Assembly: GCF_000974805.1 (NCBI RefSeq) | Contig: NZ_BBQZ01000001.1 | Coordinates: 551,929-615,928 of the forward strand | Length of the DNA stretch: 64,000 bases | From: Demequina salsinemoris | GTDB taxonomy: Bacteria; Actinomycetota; Actinomycetes; Actinomycetales; Demequinaceae | Reading direction: 5' to 3' | In this document: one piece after another, positions 8,264 through 15,959 of the stretch | How the letters are laid out: the number at the start of each line of letters is the position of its first letter | Numbering within the stretch: position 1 is the stretch's first letter | Translations under genes and position numbers: made by a program | The notes under the pieces: generated by a model | Told to the model about the DNA's origin: nothing | Database searches by the model: none | What the model saw: only the letters and a program-made list of their open reading frames with translations

Positions 8264-9183
8264 GCCGCGGCCTCCTCGTCGAGCCGGTCCTCCGGGTCGG
8301 GATCCTTCGTCAGTCGGAGGAAGACCTGCTCGAGGTTCTCGCCGTGCTCGGCGAGGTGGTGCACCTCGAGGCCGGCGGCGAATGCCTCGGCGCCGACCTC
8401 GGCGGCGGTCGCGCCGCGCACCGTCGCAGTCCCGTCGGGTGCGACGGTCGAGCCGTCCCAGCGCGCGACGAGGCGGGCGAGCCCGTCGGCGTCGGGGGAG
8501 CGCAGCGCGACCTCCCGGGTGGCGAGCGCGCTGAGGTCCGCGAGCGACGAGGCGTGGCGGACCGTGCCTCGCGCGATGATCACGACGTCGTCGACCGTCT
8601 GCTCGACCTCCGACAGCAGATGCGACGACAGCAGCACGGTGCCGCCGCGCTCGGCGAAGGCGCGCACGAAGGCGCGCATCCAGGTGATGCCCGCGGGATC
8701 GAGCCCGTTGGCGGGCTCGTCGAGCACGAGAGCGCGCGGGTCGCCGAGCAGTGCGGTCGCGAGGCCGAGCCGTTGCCGCATCCCGAGCGAGTAGCCCCCG
8801 ACGCGCCGATCCGCGGCCTCGGCGAGGCCGACCATCGCGAGCACCTCGTCGCACCTGGAGTCGGGGACGCCGCTCAGCGGCGCGAGCGTGCGCAGGTGGC
8901 CGCGCGCGGTGCGTCCCGGGTGGAAGGCGGGCTCGAGGTGCGCCCCGACGACGGTCGCGGGCCTGACGAGCCTCCCGTAGGACGTGCCGTCGAACGTCGC
9001 GTCGCCCGAGGTCGGGGTGAGGAGTCCGAGCAGCGCGCGAAGCGTCGTCGTCTTGCCGGCGCCGTTGGGGCCGAGGAAGCCCGTGACGCGTCCCGGCTCG
9101 GCCACGAAGCCGACGTCCTGCGCCGCGACGACGGAGTCGTAGCGCTTCGTGAGGCCGTCGACCACGATCCGTGGTCCCTCCAT
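8260..9183 (-). CDS. ABC transporter ATP-binding protein
   Basis: 307 residues. Walker A GPNGAGKTT at residues 38-46, signature YSLGMRQRLG near 132, Walker B ALVLDEPANGLD near 153, and the switch His in LLSSHLLSE. The organisation matches CcmA/BcrA/NatA-type ATPases that partner ABC-2 permeases, here the coupled downstream gene. A strong GGAGGAG ribosome-binding site precedes ATG 9183. An unusually AT-rich promoter region lies at about 9192-9226, shared with the divergent CorC-like operon. No dedicated regulator gene is adjacent. Confidence 0.9.
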   Translation of the reverse strand: MEGPRIVVDGLTKRYDSVVAAQDVGFVAEPGRVTGFLGPNGAGKTTTLRALLGLLTPTSGDATFDGTSYGRLVRPATVVGAHLEPAFHPGRTARGHLRTLAPLSGVPDSRCDEVLAMVGLAEAADRRVGGYSLGMRQRLGLATALLGDPRALVLDEPANGLDPAGITWMRAFVRAFAERGGTVLLSSHLLSEVEQTVDDVVIIARGTVRHASSLADLSALATREVALRSPDADGLARLVARWDGSTVAPDGTATVRGATAAEVGAEAFAAGLEVHHLAEHGENLEQVFLRLTKDPDPEDRLDEEAAA

Positions 9184-9254
9184 GGCTCCTCCAAAACTAT
9201 TGTTATAGAGAAACTAGCACAGTTAGGGTGCTATGCCCACGGCGCCCTCGCCTG

Positions 9255-9299
9255 TATCCTTACGACATCATGGACCCTGACAGTTGCGGCCGCCCGTGA
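9255..9299 (+). promoter_or_regulatory. -10 box with putative leaderless 9-codon upstream ORF
   Basis: TATCCT at 9255-9260 is a good -10 box and an ATG follows at 9270. That ATG opens a nine-codon ORF (MDPDSCGRP) ending in TGA at 9297-9299, which overlaps the GTG start (9296-9298) of the CorC-like gene. The layout suggests leaderless translation of the short peptide coupled to the main gene. Confidence 0.45.
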
Positions 9300-10609
9300 T
9301 CGACTGGATCTACGTCGGAGTCGGCGTTCTCCTCACGCTCGGTACCGCGGTCTTCGTCGCCGCGGAGTTCTCGCTCGTCGCGCTCGACCCCTCGCAGGTG
9401 GACGACGACGCGCCCGGTGCCAAGCGCATCCGCCGCTCCCTCAGGCACCTGTCCACCCAGCTCTCGGGCGCTCAGGTCGGCATCACGCTGACGACGATCC
9501 TCCTGGGCTACACGGCCCAGCCCGCGCTCTTCAACCTTCTCAGCATCCCGCTCGAGTCGGTGCCGTTCCTGCGCGGAGCCGTGGCGGGCCTCGCCGGAGC
9601 CTTGTCTCTCGTGATCGTGAACGCGTTCTCGATGATCATCGGCGAGCTGGTCCCCAAGAACGCGGCGCTCGCCGACCCCATGCGCACCGCGCGCGTCGCA
9701 GCCCCGCTCAACGCGGGGTTCACCGTCGCGCTGCGGCCCGTCATCGCGACGCTCAACGGCGCCGCCAACGGGATCCTGCGCTCCGTGGGGCTCGAGCCCA
9801 AGGAGGAGCTGTCGGGCGCGCGCTCGCGGCAGGAGCTCGCGGCCCTCGTGCGTCGCTCGGCGGAGGTGGGCACGCTCGCCCCGTCGACCGCGCTCCTGCT
9901 GAAGAACTCGATCGAGATGGATGACCTCACCGCGATCGACGTGATGACCGACAGGACCAGGATGCAGACGCTCGGCGCCGAGGCGACCGTGGACGACGTC
10001 ATGTCGCTCGCGCGCGCCACCGGCCACTCGCGGTTTCCGGTGTGCGGCGAGGGCCCGGACGACGTGCTCGGCCTCGTGCATCTGCGCGCGGCCTTCGGCG
10101 TGCCCGCCCACGAGCGCGGCACGACTCCCGCGGACGCGATCATGGTCGACGCGCCGCGCGTGCCCGAGACGATGGCGCTCGCACCCCTCCTCGTCGAGCT
10201 GCGCGGGCTGGGCCATCAGTGCGCGATCGTCGTCGACGAGTACGGCGGCACGGCCGGGCTCGTGACGCTCGAGGACGTCGTCGAGGAGCTCGTCGGCGAG
10301 GTCGCTGACGAGCACGACCACCGACGTCCCGAGGCGTACCGCATCGCCGGCGGCGCGTGGATCCTCCCTGGGCTGCTGCGGCCCGACGAGGTCCACGAGG
10401 CCACCGGCCTGACCATCCCCGAGTCCCACGCCTACGAGACGGTCGGCGGATTCCTGATGTCAAGGCTCGGCAGGGTCGCCGAGGTCGGCGACGAGGTCCT
10501 GGAGGACGGGCTCGCCATCCGCGTGGAGCGCATGGACGGTCGCCGCGTCGACCGCGTCCGCCTCGACGCGGTCCCCGACTTCGACGACGAGGGCGAGGTC
10601 GCGCGATGA
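9296..10609 (+). CDS. CorC/HlyC-family membrane protein with CNNM and CBS domains (first of pair)
   Basis: 437 residues from GTG 9296. An N-terminal DUF21/CNNM transmembrane domain of 3-4 helices (WIYVGVGVLLTLG; LSLVIVNAFSMIIGELVPKN) carries the conserved GELVPKNAAL motif. Two CBS domains and a C-terminal CorC_HlyC (transporter-associated) domain with YETVGGFLMSRLG follow. These proteins are implicated in magnesium/cobalt efflux or homeostasis. The start is uncertain: TTG 9284 is in frame, but GTG 9296 overlaps the stop of a tiny upstream ORF. The stop overlaps the next start (ATGA at 10606-10609), so the two paralogues form an operon. Confidence 0.88.
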   Translation: MIDWIYVGVGVLLTLGTAVFVAAEFSLVALDPSQVDDDAPGAKRIRRSLRHLSTQLSGAQVGITLTTILLGYTAQPALFNLLSIPLESVPFLRGAVAGLAGALSLVIVNAFSMIIGELVPKNAALADPMRTARVAAPLNAGFTVALRPVIATLNGAANGILRSVGLEPKEELSGARSRQELAALVRRSAEVGTLAPSTALLLKNSIEMDDLTAIDVMTDRTRMQTLGAEATVDDVMSLARATGHSRFPVCGEGPDDVLGLVHLRAAFGVPAHERGTTPADAIMVDAPRVPETMALAPLLVELRGLGHQCAIVVDEYGGTAGLVTLEDVVEELVGEVADEHDHRRPEAYRIAGGAWILPGLLRPDEVHEATGLTIPESHAYETVGGFLMSRLGRVAEVGDEVLEDGLAIRVERMDGRRVDRVRLDAVPDFDDEGEVAR

Positions 10610-11640
10610 GCGTCGAGATGGTCCTGATGATCGTCGGCCTGCTCGCCGCGAACGCGTTCTTCGTCGGCGGAGAGTTCGCCGTCATCTCCGCGCGCCGATC
10701 CTCGATCGAGCCGCGGGCCGAGGCAGGATCCCGATCGGCGGCCACGGTGCTGTGGGCCATGGAGAACGTCTCCCTCATGCTCGCCACGGCGCAGCTGGGC
10801 GTGACGGTGTGCTCCGTGAGCCTCGGTGTCGTCGCGGAGCCCGCGCTCGCGCACGCCCTCGAGCCGGTGCTGCACGCGGTCGGCATCCCGACCGACGCGG
10901 CCCACGGAGTCGCGGTCGCGATCGCCCTGCTCGTGATCGTCGGCCTGCACGTCGTCGTCGGCGAGATGGTGCCCAAGAACGCCGCGGTCTCCAGCCCCGA
11001 CAGGGCCGCGCTCCTGCTCGGGCCTCCGCTCGTGTGGATGGGGCGCATCGTCCGGCCCATCATCGGAGCGCTCAACTGGCTCGCCAACCTGATCCTCAAG
11101 GGGCTCGGCATCGAGCCCCGCGACGAGGTGACGTCCGCCTTCACCGCGGATGAGGTGCACCAGATCGTCGAACGGTCGAGCGAGGAGGGCACGATCTCCG
11201 ACGCGGCCGGTCTGCTGACCGGCGCGATCGAGTTCTCGGACAACGTCGCCTCGGACGTCATGGTCCCGATCGACAAGGTCGTCGGCGTGCCCTTCGGCGT
11301 GACCGTCGACGAGTTCGAGCGCGCGGTGACGCGCACGGGGTTCTCCCGGCTCCCGGTGATGGACGACGGACGATGCGTGGGCTACCTCCACATGAAGGAC
11401 ACGCTCTTCATGCGCCCGGGGGAGCGCGAGGACCCGATCCAGTCCTGGCGGGTGCGCGACCTGCCCGTCGTCGCGCATGACGACGAGGTCGAGGCCGTCC
11501 TCGCGCGGATGCGCTCCACAGGCGCGCACATCGCGGCGGTCTCCGACGAGGGTCGGACGGTGGGGCTGCTGTTCCTCGAGGACATCCTCGAGGAGCTGGT
11601 CGGCGAGGTCCGCGACTCCATCGCGCGCGGGCGCGCGTAG
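10606..11640 (+). CDS. CorC/HlyC-family membrane protein with CNNM and CBS domains (second of pair)
   Basis: 344 residues, paralogous to the upstream gene and translationally coupled to it. It has the N-terminal CNNM domain with GEMVPKNAAV and a CBS pair (VMVPIDKVVGVPFGV; LHMKDTLF; LFLEDILEELVGEV). It stops without the long C-terminal CorC_HlyC domain present in its neighbour, so the pair is asymmetric and may form a hetero-oligomer. This tandem arrangement is common in actinobacteria. The role in divalent metal efflux is inferred from the family. Confidence 0.88.
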   Translation: MSVEMVLMIVGLLAANAFFVGGEFAVISARRSSIEPRAEAGSRSAATVLWAMENVSLMLATAQLGVTVCSVSLGVVAEPALAHALEPVLHAVGIPTDAAHGVAVAIALLVIVGLHVVVGEMVPKNAAVSSPDRAALLLGPPLVWMGRIVRPIIGALNWLANLILKGLGIEPRDEVTSAFTADEVHQIVERSSEEGTISDAAGLLTGAIEFSDNVASDVMVPIDKVVGVPFGVTVDEFERAVTRTGFSRLPVMDDGRCVGYLHMKDTLFMRPGEREDPIQSWRVRDLPVVAHDDEVEAVLARMRSTGAHIAAVSDEGRTVGLLFLEDILEELVGEVRDSIARGRA

Positions 11641-11811
11641 GCGATTCCGCATCGAACCTCGCAGATGCCTCAGAGCGCCCAACTGGATCAAAATGAGACG
11701 TTCGTCACCTGTCTGCCTCCTGACCGTGACCAATCCGTTATCCTTCTACGAGTGTCCGACCATCCCCCGGCCGGGCGCGTCGAGTAGAGCGACGATGGTG
11801 AGAGGTCTTCT

Positions 11812-12663
11812 GTGAACGCACGCACACGGGCGTCGGACGCTGGCGATCCGACCCTCCGCGCGCGAGGGCACCACAGGTCCCGTCGGCTGCGCCGGCTCCG
11901 CGAGACGCAGGAGCTGAAGATCCGCTCGACGCATCGTCGTCGCAAGACCCTCGCCCGCGGCAGCGTCATCGCGAGCTTCGCGATGGCCATGCTCGTGTAC
12001 CCCATCGTGGGAACGGTGCTCCCGTATGTCGACGCGGTCGAGGAGATCCCCGGCGTCGTGGTCGGCGAGGCGCCTTCCACTGCTCACGCCCTGCTCGGCC
12101 GTGCACCGCAACTGGTTGAGGCGAGCCTGGACGCGCCGTCGGAGAAGGAGGTGGCGAGCGCCATCGCGGTCTCCGACACGTACACCGTGAGCGACTATCT
12201 GCCGGACTGCGATCCGACGTCGATCGTCGAGAACGCCTCCAACGGGCAGCTCCCCTCGAGCGAGCTGTGCGAGATCGTCGGCGGCTCGCTCCTCAGGGCG
12301 GACGCCGCCATCGCCTACGCGGAGATGAACGCCGCCTACAAGGCCGAGTTCGGCACCGACCTGTGCGTGGCGCAGGGCTACCGCACGCTCGCGCAGCAGT
12401 ACGCCACCAAGGCCTCGCGCGGGTGGCTCGCGGCGACGCCGGGCACGTCGGTGCACGGCTACGGCCTCGCGATCGACCTGTGCGACGGCGACTACCAGGG
12501 CACGTCGAAGGCCTGGCTCGACGCGAATGCGGAGACCTGGGGCTTCGTGAACCCGACGTGGGCGAAGACCAAGAAGTATGAGCCGTGGCACTGGGAGTAC
12601 GAGCCCGCGACGACCGCGATGGACCTGTACGGCTCGACCTACGGCAACGGCGTCTCCGACTGA
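11812..12663 (+). CDS. VanY/LAS-type D-alanyl-D-alanine carboxypeptidase, membrane-anchored
   Basis: 283 residues from GTG 11812. A very basic cytoplasmic N-terminus (about 50 residues) precedes one membrane anchor (GSVIASFAMAMLVYPIVG), then a linker and a C-terminal LAS metallopeptidase domain. The zinc/catalytic motifs are SVHGYGLAIDLCD (the SxHxxGxAxD motif) and EPWHWEY (the WHxE-like motif). Cys residues at about 125, 143, 184 and 223 could form disulfides outside the membrane. It probably trims stem peptides of peptidoglycan. It is convergent with the patatin-like gene, with only 13 bp between stops. Confidence 0.85.
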   Translation: MNARTRASDAGDPTLRARGHHRSRRLRRLRETQELKIRSTHRRRKTLARGSVIASFAMAMLVYPIVGTVLPYVDAVEEIPGVVVGEAPSTAHALLGRAPQLVEASLDAPSEKEVASAIAVSDTYTVSDYLPDCDPTSIVENASNGQLPSSELCEIVGGSLLRADAAIAYAEMNAAYKAEFGTDLCVAQGYRTLAQQYATKASRGWLAATPGTSVHGYGLAIDLCDGDYQGTSKAWLDANAETWGFVNPTWAKTKKYEPWHWEYEPATTAMDLYGSTYGNGVSD

Positions 12664-12676
12664 CGCAAGCGCGTGA

Positions 12677-13648
12677 TCAGCGCGCGTCCGCGTCCCGCCG
12701 ATCGCGTCGGCGCAGCCGCGCGACGGAGCCCGCTCCCTCCGTCCCCAGGAGCCCCTCCGCCCGGTCTCTCAACGAGCCGGCACGCGTGGCGATCGACTCC
12801 CTGACGCTCGCGAAGGAGCCTCCCGACGCGCCTCGCACGAGGTTCGCGGCCTCCTGCGCGCGCACCTCGGCCTCGGCGTCCGTCGCGCGCGGGCTCACCA
12901 CGGCGTACTGCGCCAGCTCCCGCTCCGCGGCCTCGCGGCCGAGCTGGATGAGGCCGGGGATGTCGCCGGTCGACCACTGGGTCCGCTGTCCGATCTGAGG
13001 CCTGATCATCGTCACGCGCGCGTCGATCTCGAGCTCGTGGATCGAGGTGCCGGTGCGGAGCTGGGGGAGCGCGTCCCATTCGGCGGCCAGGCGCACGCCG
13101 ATCACCTCGCTCGCGCCGATCTCGAAGGCCGCCTGGAGCGGCAGGTTCTGGACCACGCCGCCGTCGACGAGGAGGTGTCCGCGAACGCGCTTGGGCTTGA
13201 ACAGGCCGGGCACCGCGATCGAGGCGGACATGGCGTCGACGAGCGATCCCTCCGAGAGCAGGACGGCCTTCCCCGTGGCGACGTCGGTGGCGACCGCCGC
13301 GTAGCGGATCGGGAGGTCCTCGATGAGGCGGTCGCCGCCCGCGACCTCGTCGATCGTCCGGCGGAGGCCCTCCGTGTCGAGGATGCCCAGCCCCGGCGTG
13401 AACGAGAACGTGCCGAAGTGACCCCAATCGGCGCGCAGCACGAGGTCGGCGAGCTCGTACGGATCCGTGCCGGCCGCGTAGGCGGCCCCGATGACGCTGC
13501 CCGCGGAGGTGCCGACGACGAGCTCAGGGCGGATGCCCTTCTCAAGCAGCACCTGCAGCACCCCGACATGCGCCGCGCCCAGGGCGCCGCCTCCGCCGAG
13601 GGCGAGCCCGAGCCTGGGTGAGTAGCGCAGATCGACGCGGTCCTCCAT
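12677..13648 (-). CDS. Patatin-like phospholipase family protein
   Basis: 323 residues. The patatin fold is clear: oxyanion loop LGLALGGGGALGAAHVG, nucleophile elbow GTSAGS, and the dyad Asp in LLVDGGVVQNLP. Relatives hydrolyse phospholipids or other lipids with a Ser-Asp dyad. The C-terminal 90 residues are charged and probably helical, with no second domain recognised. The start is ambiguous: ATG 13648 lies 7 nt after a TACGAT -10-like sequence, whereas ATG 13657 lies inside that box. It is a single-gene unit, transcribed toward the VanY-like gene. Confidence 0.88.
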   Translation of the reverse strand: MEDRVDLRYSPRLGLALGGGGALGAAHVGVLQVLLEKGIRPELVVGTSAGSVIGAAYAAGTDPYELADLVLRADWGHFGTFSFTPGLGILDTEGLRRTIDEVAGGDRLIEDLPIRYAAVATDVATGKAVLLSEGSLVDAMSASIAVPGLFKPKRVRGHLLVDGGVVQNLPLQAAFEIGASEVIGVRLAAEWDALPQLRTGTSIHELEIDARVTMIRPQIGQRTQWSTGDIPGLIQLGREAAERELAQYAVVSPRATDAEAEVRAQEAANLVRGASGGSFASVRESIATRAGSLRDRAEGLLGTEGAGSVARLRRRDRRDADAR

Positions 13649-13750
13649 GCCTTCCATCGTAGGGAACCCGGTGTCACGTACGCGGAGATCTCCACAGGGA
13701 CGATGCGGTGGCCGGGGCTCGATCGCGCTTCCGGTGGTCTCGAGCACGAC

Positions 13751-13781
13751 GAAGGCCCCGAGGCGGTGCCTCGGGGCCTTC
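13751..13781 (-). terminator. Strong terminator of rhaD
   Basis: A perfect 14-bp stem (13751-13764 with 13768-13781, GAAGGCCCCGAGGC arm) and a 3-nt loop, 26 bp past the rhaD stop in the direction of transcription. Confidence 0.8.
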
Positions 13782-13806
13782 GCAGGGAGAGTGCGTCAGG
13801 CGGTGG

Positions 13807-14631
13807 TCACAGCCACTGCGACGAGATGCCGAAGGTGTCGGCGACGCCACGGATCTCCTCGCGGCTGAGGCCCTCGGCCTTGCCGCCTGCCTGGAGGTCC
13901 ATGAACTCGTACTTGGCGCCGGTCTCGGCATACTCGACGCGGTCGACCGCGCGGAAGACGGAGATGTCGGAGCGCGACATCGTGCCGTGCTTGGACCAGA
14001 GGGTGATCTCGAAGTCGCGCAGGCCGGCGACGTTCTCGTTGCTCATCTTCTCCGAGCCGGGGATGCAGAACGGGAGGACGGCGATGCCCTGCGAGAGCGA
14101 CACGATCGACTCGGGCTCCCAGCGCAGGATCGCGCGGTTCATCGCCTCGCTGGTCTGGTAGGCGGGGACGTGGCTGAGGTAGGTGAGGTGCGGCGGCTGG
14201 GCGTGCACGACGGCCTGGAAGTCGATGCCGCGGCGCGAGACCTGATCCTGGTGGACGGCGAGGTGCGAGTTGAACTCCGAGGTCAGCCTCTGGAACTTGC
14301 GGCTGTTCGAGGTGTAGAGCGTGCCGGTGAGGCCGCCCTCGTGGATCTTGACGGCGCCGATCGCGGACAGCGGCTCGTCCTCGATCTGACGCAGGCGGCG
14401 GCCGGAGCCGGTCGCGAGGACCGTGCCGCCGGCGAGGGCGGGGGCGGGGACGGGGAGCTCGATCTCCTCGGCGTTGGGGAAGTGGCGTCGCACCTCGACG
14501 TCCCAACCCATGTACACGGAGATGTTGCCCGCTCCGGCCTCGGAGGCGTCGATCTCGCAGATGCGGGCGCCGGACTCGCCGATCTGCTCGATGAGCTCGT
14601 CGAGGGTGGGCTTCGGCTGGTCGATGGCCAT
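13807..14631 (-). CDS. rhaD: Class II aldolase, probable L-rhamnulose-1-phosphate aldolase
   Basis: 274 residues, the same length as E. coli RhaD. The class II aldolase/adducin fold is visible: the N-terminal AGAGNISVYM phosphate-loop region, the metal-site segment VVHAQPPHLTYLSH, and LWSKHGTMSRSD, followed by a RhaD-like C-terminus (AEGLSREEIRGVADTFGI). RhaD splits rhamnulose-1-phosphate to dihydroxyacetone phosphate and L-lactaldehyde. The usual paired His of the zinc site (HxH) reads H-A-Q here. A LacI-type operator lies at 14682-14695, identical on the opposite strand to the one before rhaI, tying this separate gene to the rhamnose regulon. A strong terminator follows. Substrate assignment is by regulon and length. 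Confidence 0.75.
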   Translation of the reverse strand: MAIDQPKPTLDELIEQIGESGARICEIDASEAGAGNISVYMGWDVEVRRHFPNAEEIELPVPAPALAGGTVLATGSGRRLRQIEDEPLSAIGAVKIHEGGLTGTLYTSNSRKFQRLTSEFNSHLAVHQDQVSRRGIDFQAVVHAQPPHLTYLSHVPAYQTSEAMNRAILRWEPESIVSLSQGIAVLPFCIPGSEKMSNENVAGLRDFEITLWSKHGTMSRSDISVFRAVDRVEYAETGAKYEFMDLQAGGKAEGLSREEIRGVADTFGISSQWL

Positions 14632-14681
14632 GGTGTTCCTTCCTAGGGGGCGACGTCGATGTCGCGTTCTTGATGAAGCTC

Positions 14682-14695
14682 TTGAAACGATTCAA
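14682..14695. promoter_or_regulatory. LacI-family operator in the rhaD promoter
   Basis: TTGAAACGATTCAA, a 14-bp near-palindrome with central CG typical of LacI-family operators, 51 bp upstream of the rhaD start. Its reverse complement is exactly the sequence at 32085-32098 in front of rhaI. Confidence 0.75.
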
Positions 14696-14843
14696 TCATA
14701 CCTGACGATCGGCGTGCACGTCCAAGGTCCCGGACGCGGTGACGAGGAATGGGCGCGACGGCGCGGTGCGTCGTGACTCTCAGCGGTTCGTCCACCAGAA
14801 TCGTAGGAGCACGGAGAAGCCCAACGTCCCGGGAGGACTCGAC

Positions 14844-15515
14844 ATGACCACCTACCGCGCAGCGCTCTTCGACCTCGACGGTGTCATCGTCGACACTGCG
14901 GTGCATCATTTCGCTGCGTGGCGGCAGACCGCGGCCGAGCTCGGCTTCACGCTTGCCGACGAGGATGAGGAGCTGCTCAAGGGCGTCGGTCGGATGGATG
15001 CGCTGCGGGTCGTGCTGCACATCGGCGGCGTGACGGTGTCCGAGGAGGAGGCGGTGCGCCTCGCGGCCGAGAAGAACGCCCGCTACGTCGAGGCGATCAG
15101 CACGATCACCCCCGAGGACATGCTCCCCGGCGCTCGCGAGTACCTCGTCGAGCTGCGCGACAGGGGAGTCCTCACGGCTCTCGGCTCCGCGAGCCGCAAC
15201 GCCCCGATGATCCTCGAGTGCCTGGAGATCGTCGACCTGTTCGACGCGGTCATCGACGGCTCCGTGGTCACGGAGGCGAAGCCGAATCCGCGGGTGTTCC
15301 TCGCGGGCGCGGAGGCGCTCGGCGTCGAGCCGTCCGCGTGCGTCGTCTTCGAGGACGCGATCGCCGGGGTCGAGGCGGCCCATGCGGGGGACATGGTGGC
15401 GGTCGGCATCGGCGATCCCGCCGTGCTGACCGAGGCGGACGTGGTGATCCCCGGGCTGCACGCCGCAGGGGAGCTCGCGGCGCACGGCATCGTCTTCGTC
15501 GGCAGCGACGACTGA
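14844..15515 (+). CDS. HAD-family hydrolase, beta-phosphoglucomutase-like
   Basis: 223 residues from ATG 14844 with a GGGAGGA ribosome-binding site. HAD motif I is FDLDGVIVDTA with both catalytic Asp residues. Ser/Thr motif II is LGSASRNAP, and the Lys of motif III and acidic motif IV follow (KPNPRVFL; VVFEDAIAGVEAA). The cap region (HHFAAWRQTAAELG; GVGRMDAL) matches beta-phosphoglucomutases, which convert beta-glucose-1-phosphate to glucose-6-phosphate. It is divergent from rhaD and shares its promoter region and operator. The substrate is not certain: a phosphatase role for another sugar phosphate is possible. Confidence 0.82.
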   Translation: MTTYRAALFDLDGVIVDTAVHHFAAWRQTAAELGFTLADEDEELLKGVGRMDALRVVLHIGGVTVSEEEAVRLAAEKNARYVEAISTITPEDMLPGAREYLVELRDRGVLTALGSASRNAPMILECLEIVDLFDAVIDGSVVTEAKPNPRVFLAGAEALGVEPSACVVFEDAIAGVEAAHAGDMVAVGIGDPAVLTEADVVIPGLHAAGELAAHGIVFVGSDD

Positions 15516-15873
15516 GCGGTCGGGCGGTCCTGCGTCAGCCGCGCTTCGCGCTGCGGACGGGTGGCCGCGCGGCGGCCGGTCGGCGCGGGCGACGAGTCGC
15601 CGTGGCGACTTTGAACTTTTCAATGATATCGATTCAATAACGACGCGCCTTCAGTGTGGATGCGGCGATGGCGCGGTGGCGTCGTTGTGAGCGCGCACAT
15701 CGGCCTTGCGTCACCGTGGCTGGGGGCTCTCCGCCATGGCCATGGCGTCGCCGTTGTCGGTGAAATCCCTGGTACTGGTCAATATTCGAGTGGCCCGAAC
15801 AGTTCCGCGCGCTCGCGCCCCCTTGACGCTTCGGGGATGCCGAGCAATCCCGGACGCCTCCGATCGCGATCTC

Positions 15874-15902
15874 TTGACAGCCTGGAGGGCCGCGCCTAGC
15901 CT
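15874..15902 (+). promoter_or_regulatory. Promoter of the rhamnoside transport operon
   Basis: TTGACA (15874-15879), 17 nt, TAGCCT (15897-15902). Transcription would begin near 15909, inside the adjacent operator. Confidence 0.65.
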
Positions 15903-15908
15903 CCGAAA

Positions 15909-15920
15909 TGAAGCGCTTCA
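15909..15920. promoter_or_regulatory. LacI-family operator over the transport-operon start site
   Basis: TGAAGCGCTTCA is a perfect 12-bp palindrome with central CG, placed over the predicted transcription start. It differs from the rhaD/rhaI operator, so it may be the site for the LacI regulator encoded at 22820 at the end of this operon. Confidence 0.7.
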
Positions 15921-15959
15921 AAGACGACGCGCCTCTTGTGCCTGATTCAAGGAGGAATC

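Larger units (their letters stand above)
15516..15959. other. 444-bp intergenic control region before the sugar-transport operon
   Basis: No gene is supported here. A small GC hairpin (15563-15577) may end the HAD gene. An AT-rich patch at 15611-15640 holds TTGAACTTTTCAA and a TGATATCGATTCAA half-match to the rhaD/rhaI operator, and could be a distal promoter (TTGAAC-N17-TCAATA). A second promoter and a perfect operator lie at 15874-15920. Confidence 0.5.

Noticed and set aside
9284-9295. TTG 9284 as the start of the first CorC-like gene
   Set aside because: No ribosome-binding site and no -10 at the right place; GTG 9296 overlaps the stop of the putative upstream ORF and begins where family similarity begins.
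11641-11811. c-di-AMP (ydaO-type) riboswitch before the VanY-like gene
   Set aside because: Such riboswitches often precede actinobacterial wall hydrolases, but the conserved sequence blocks were not found in this 171-bp gap.
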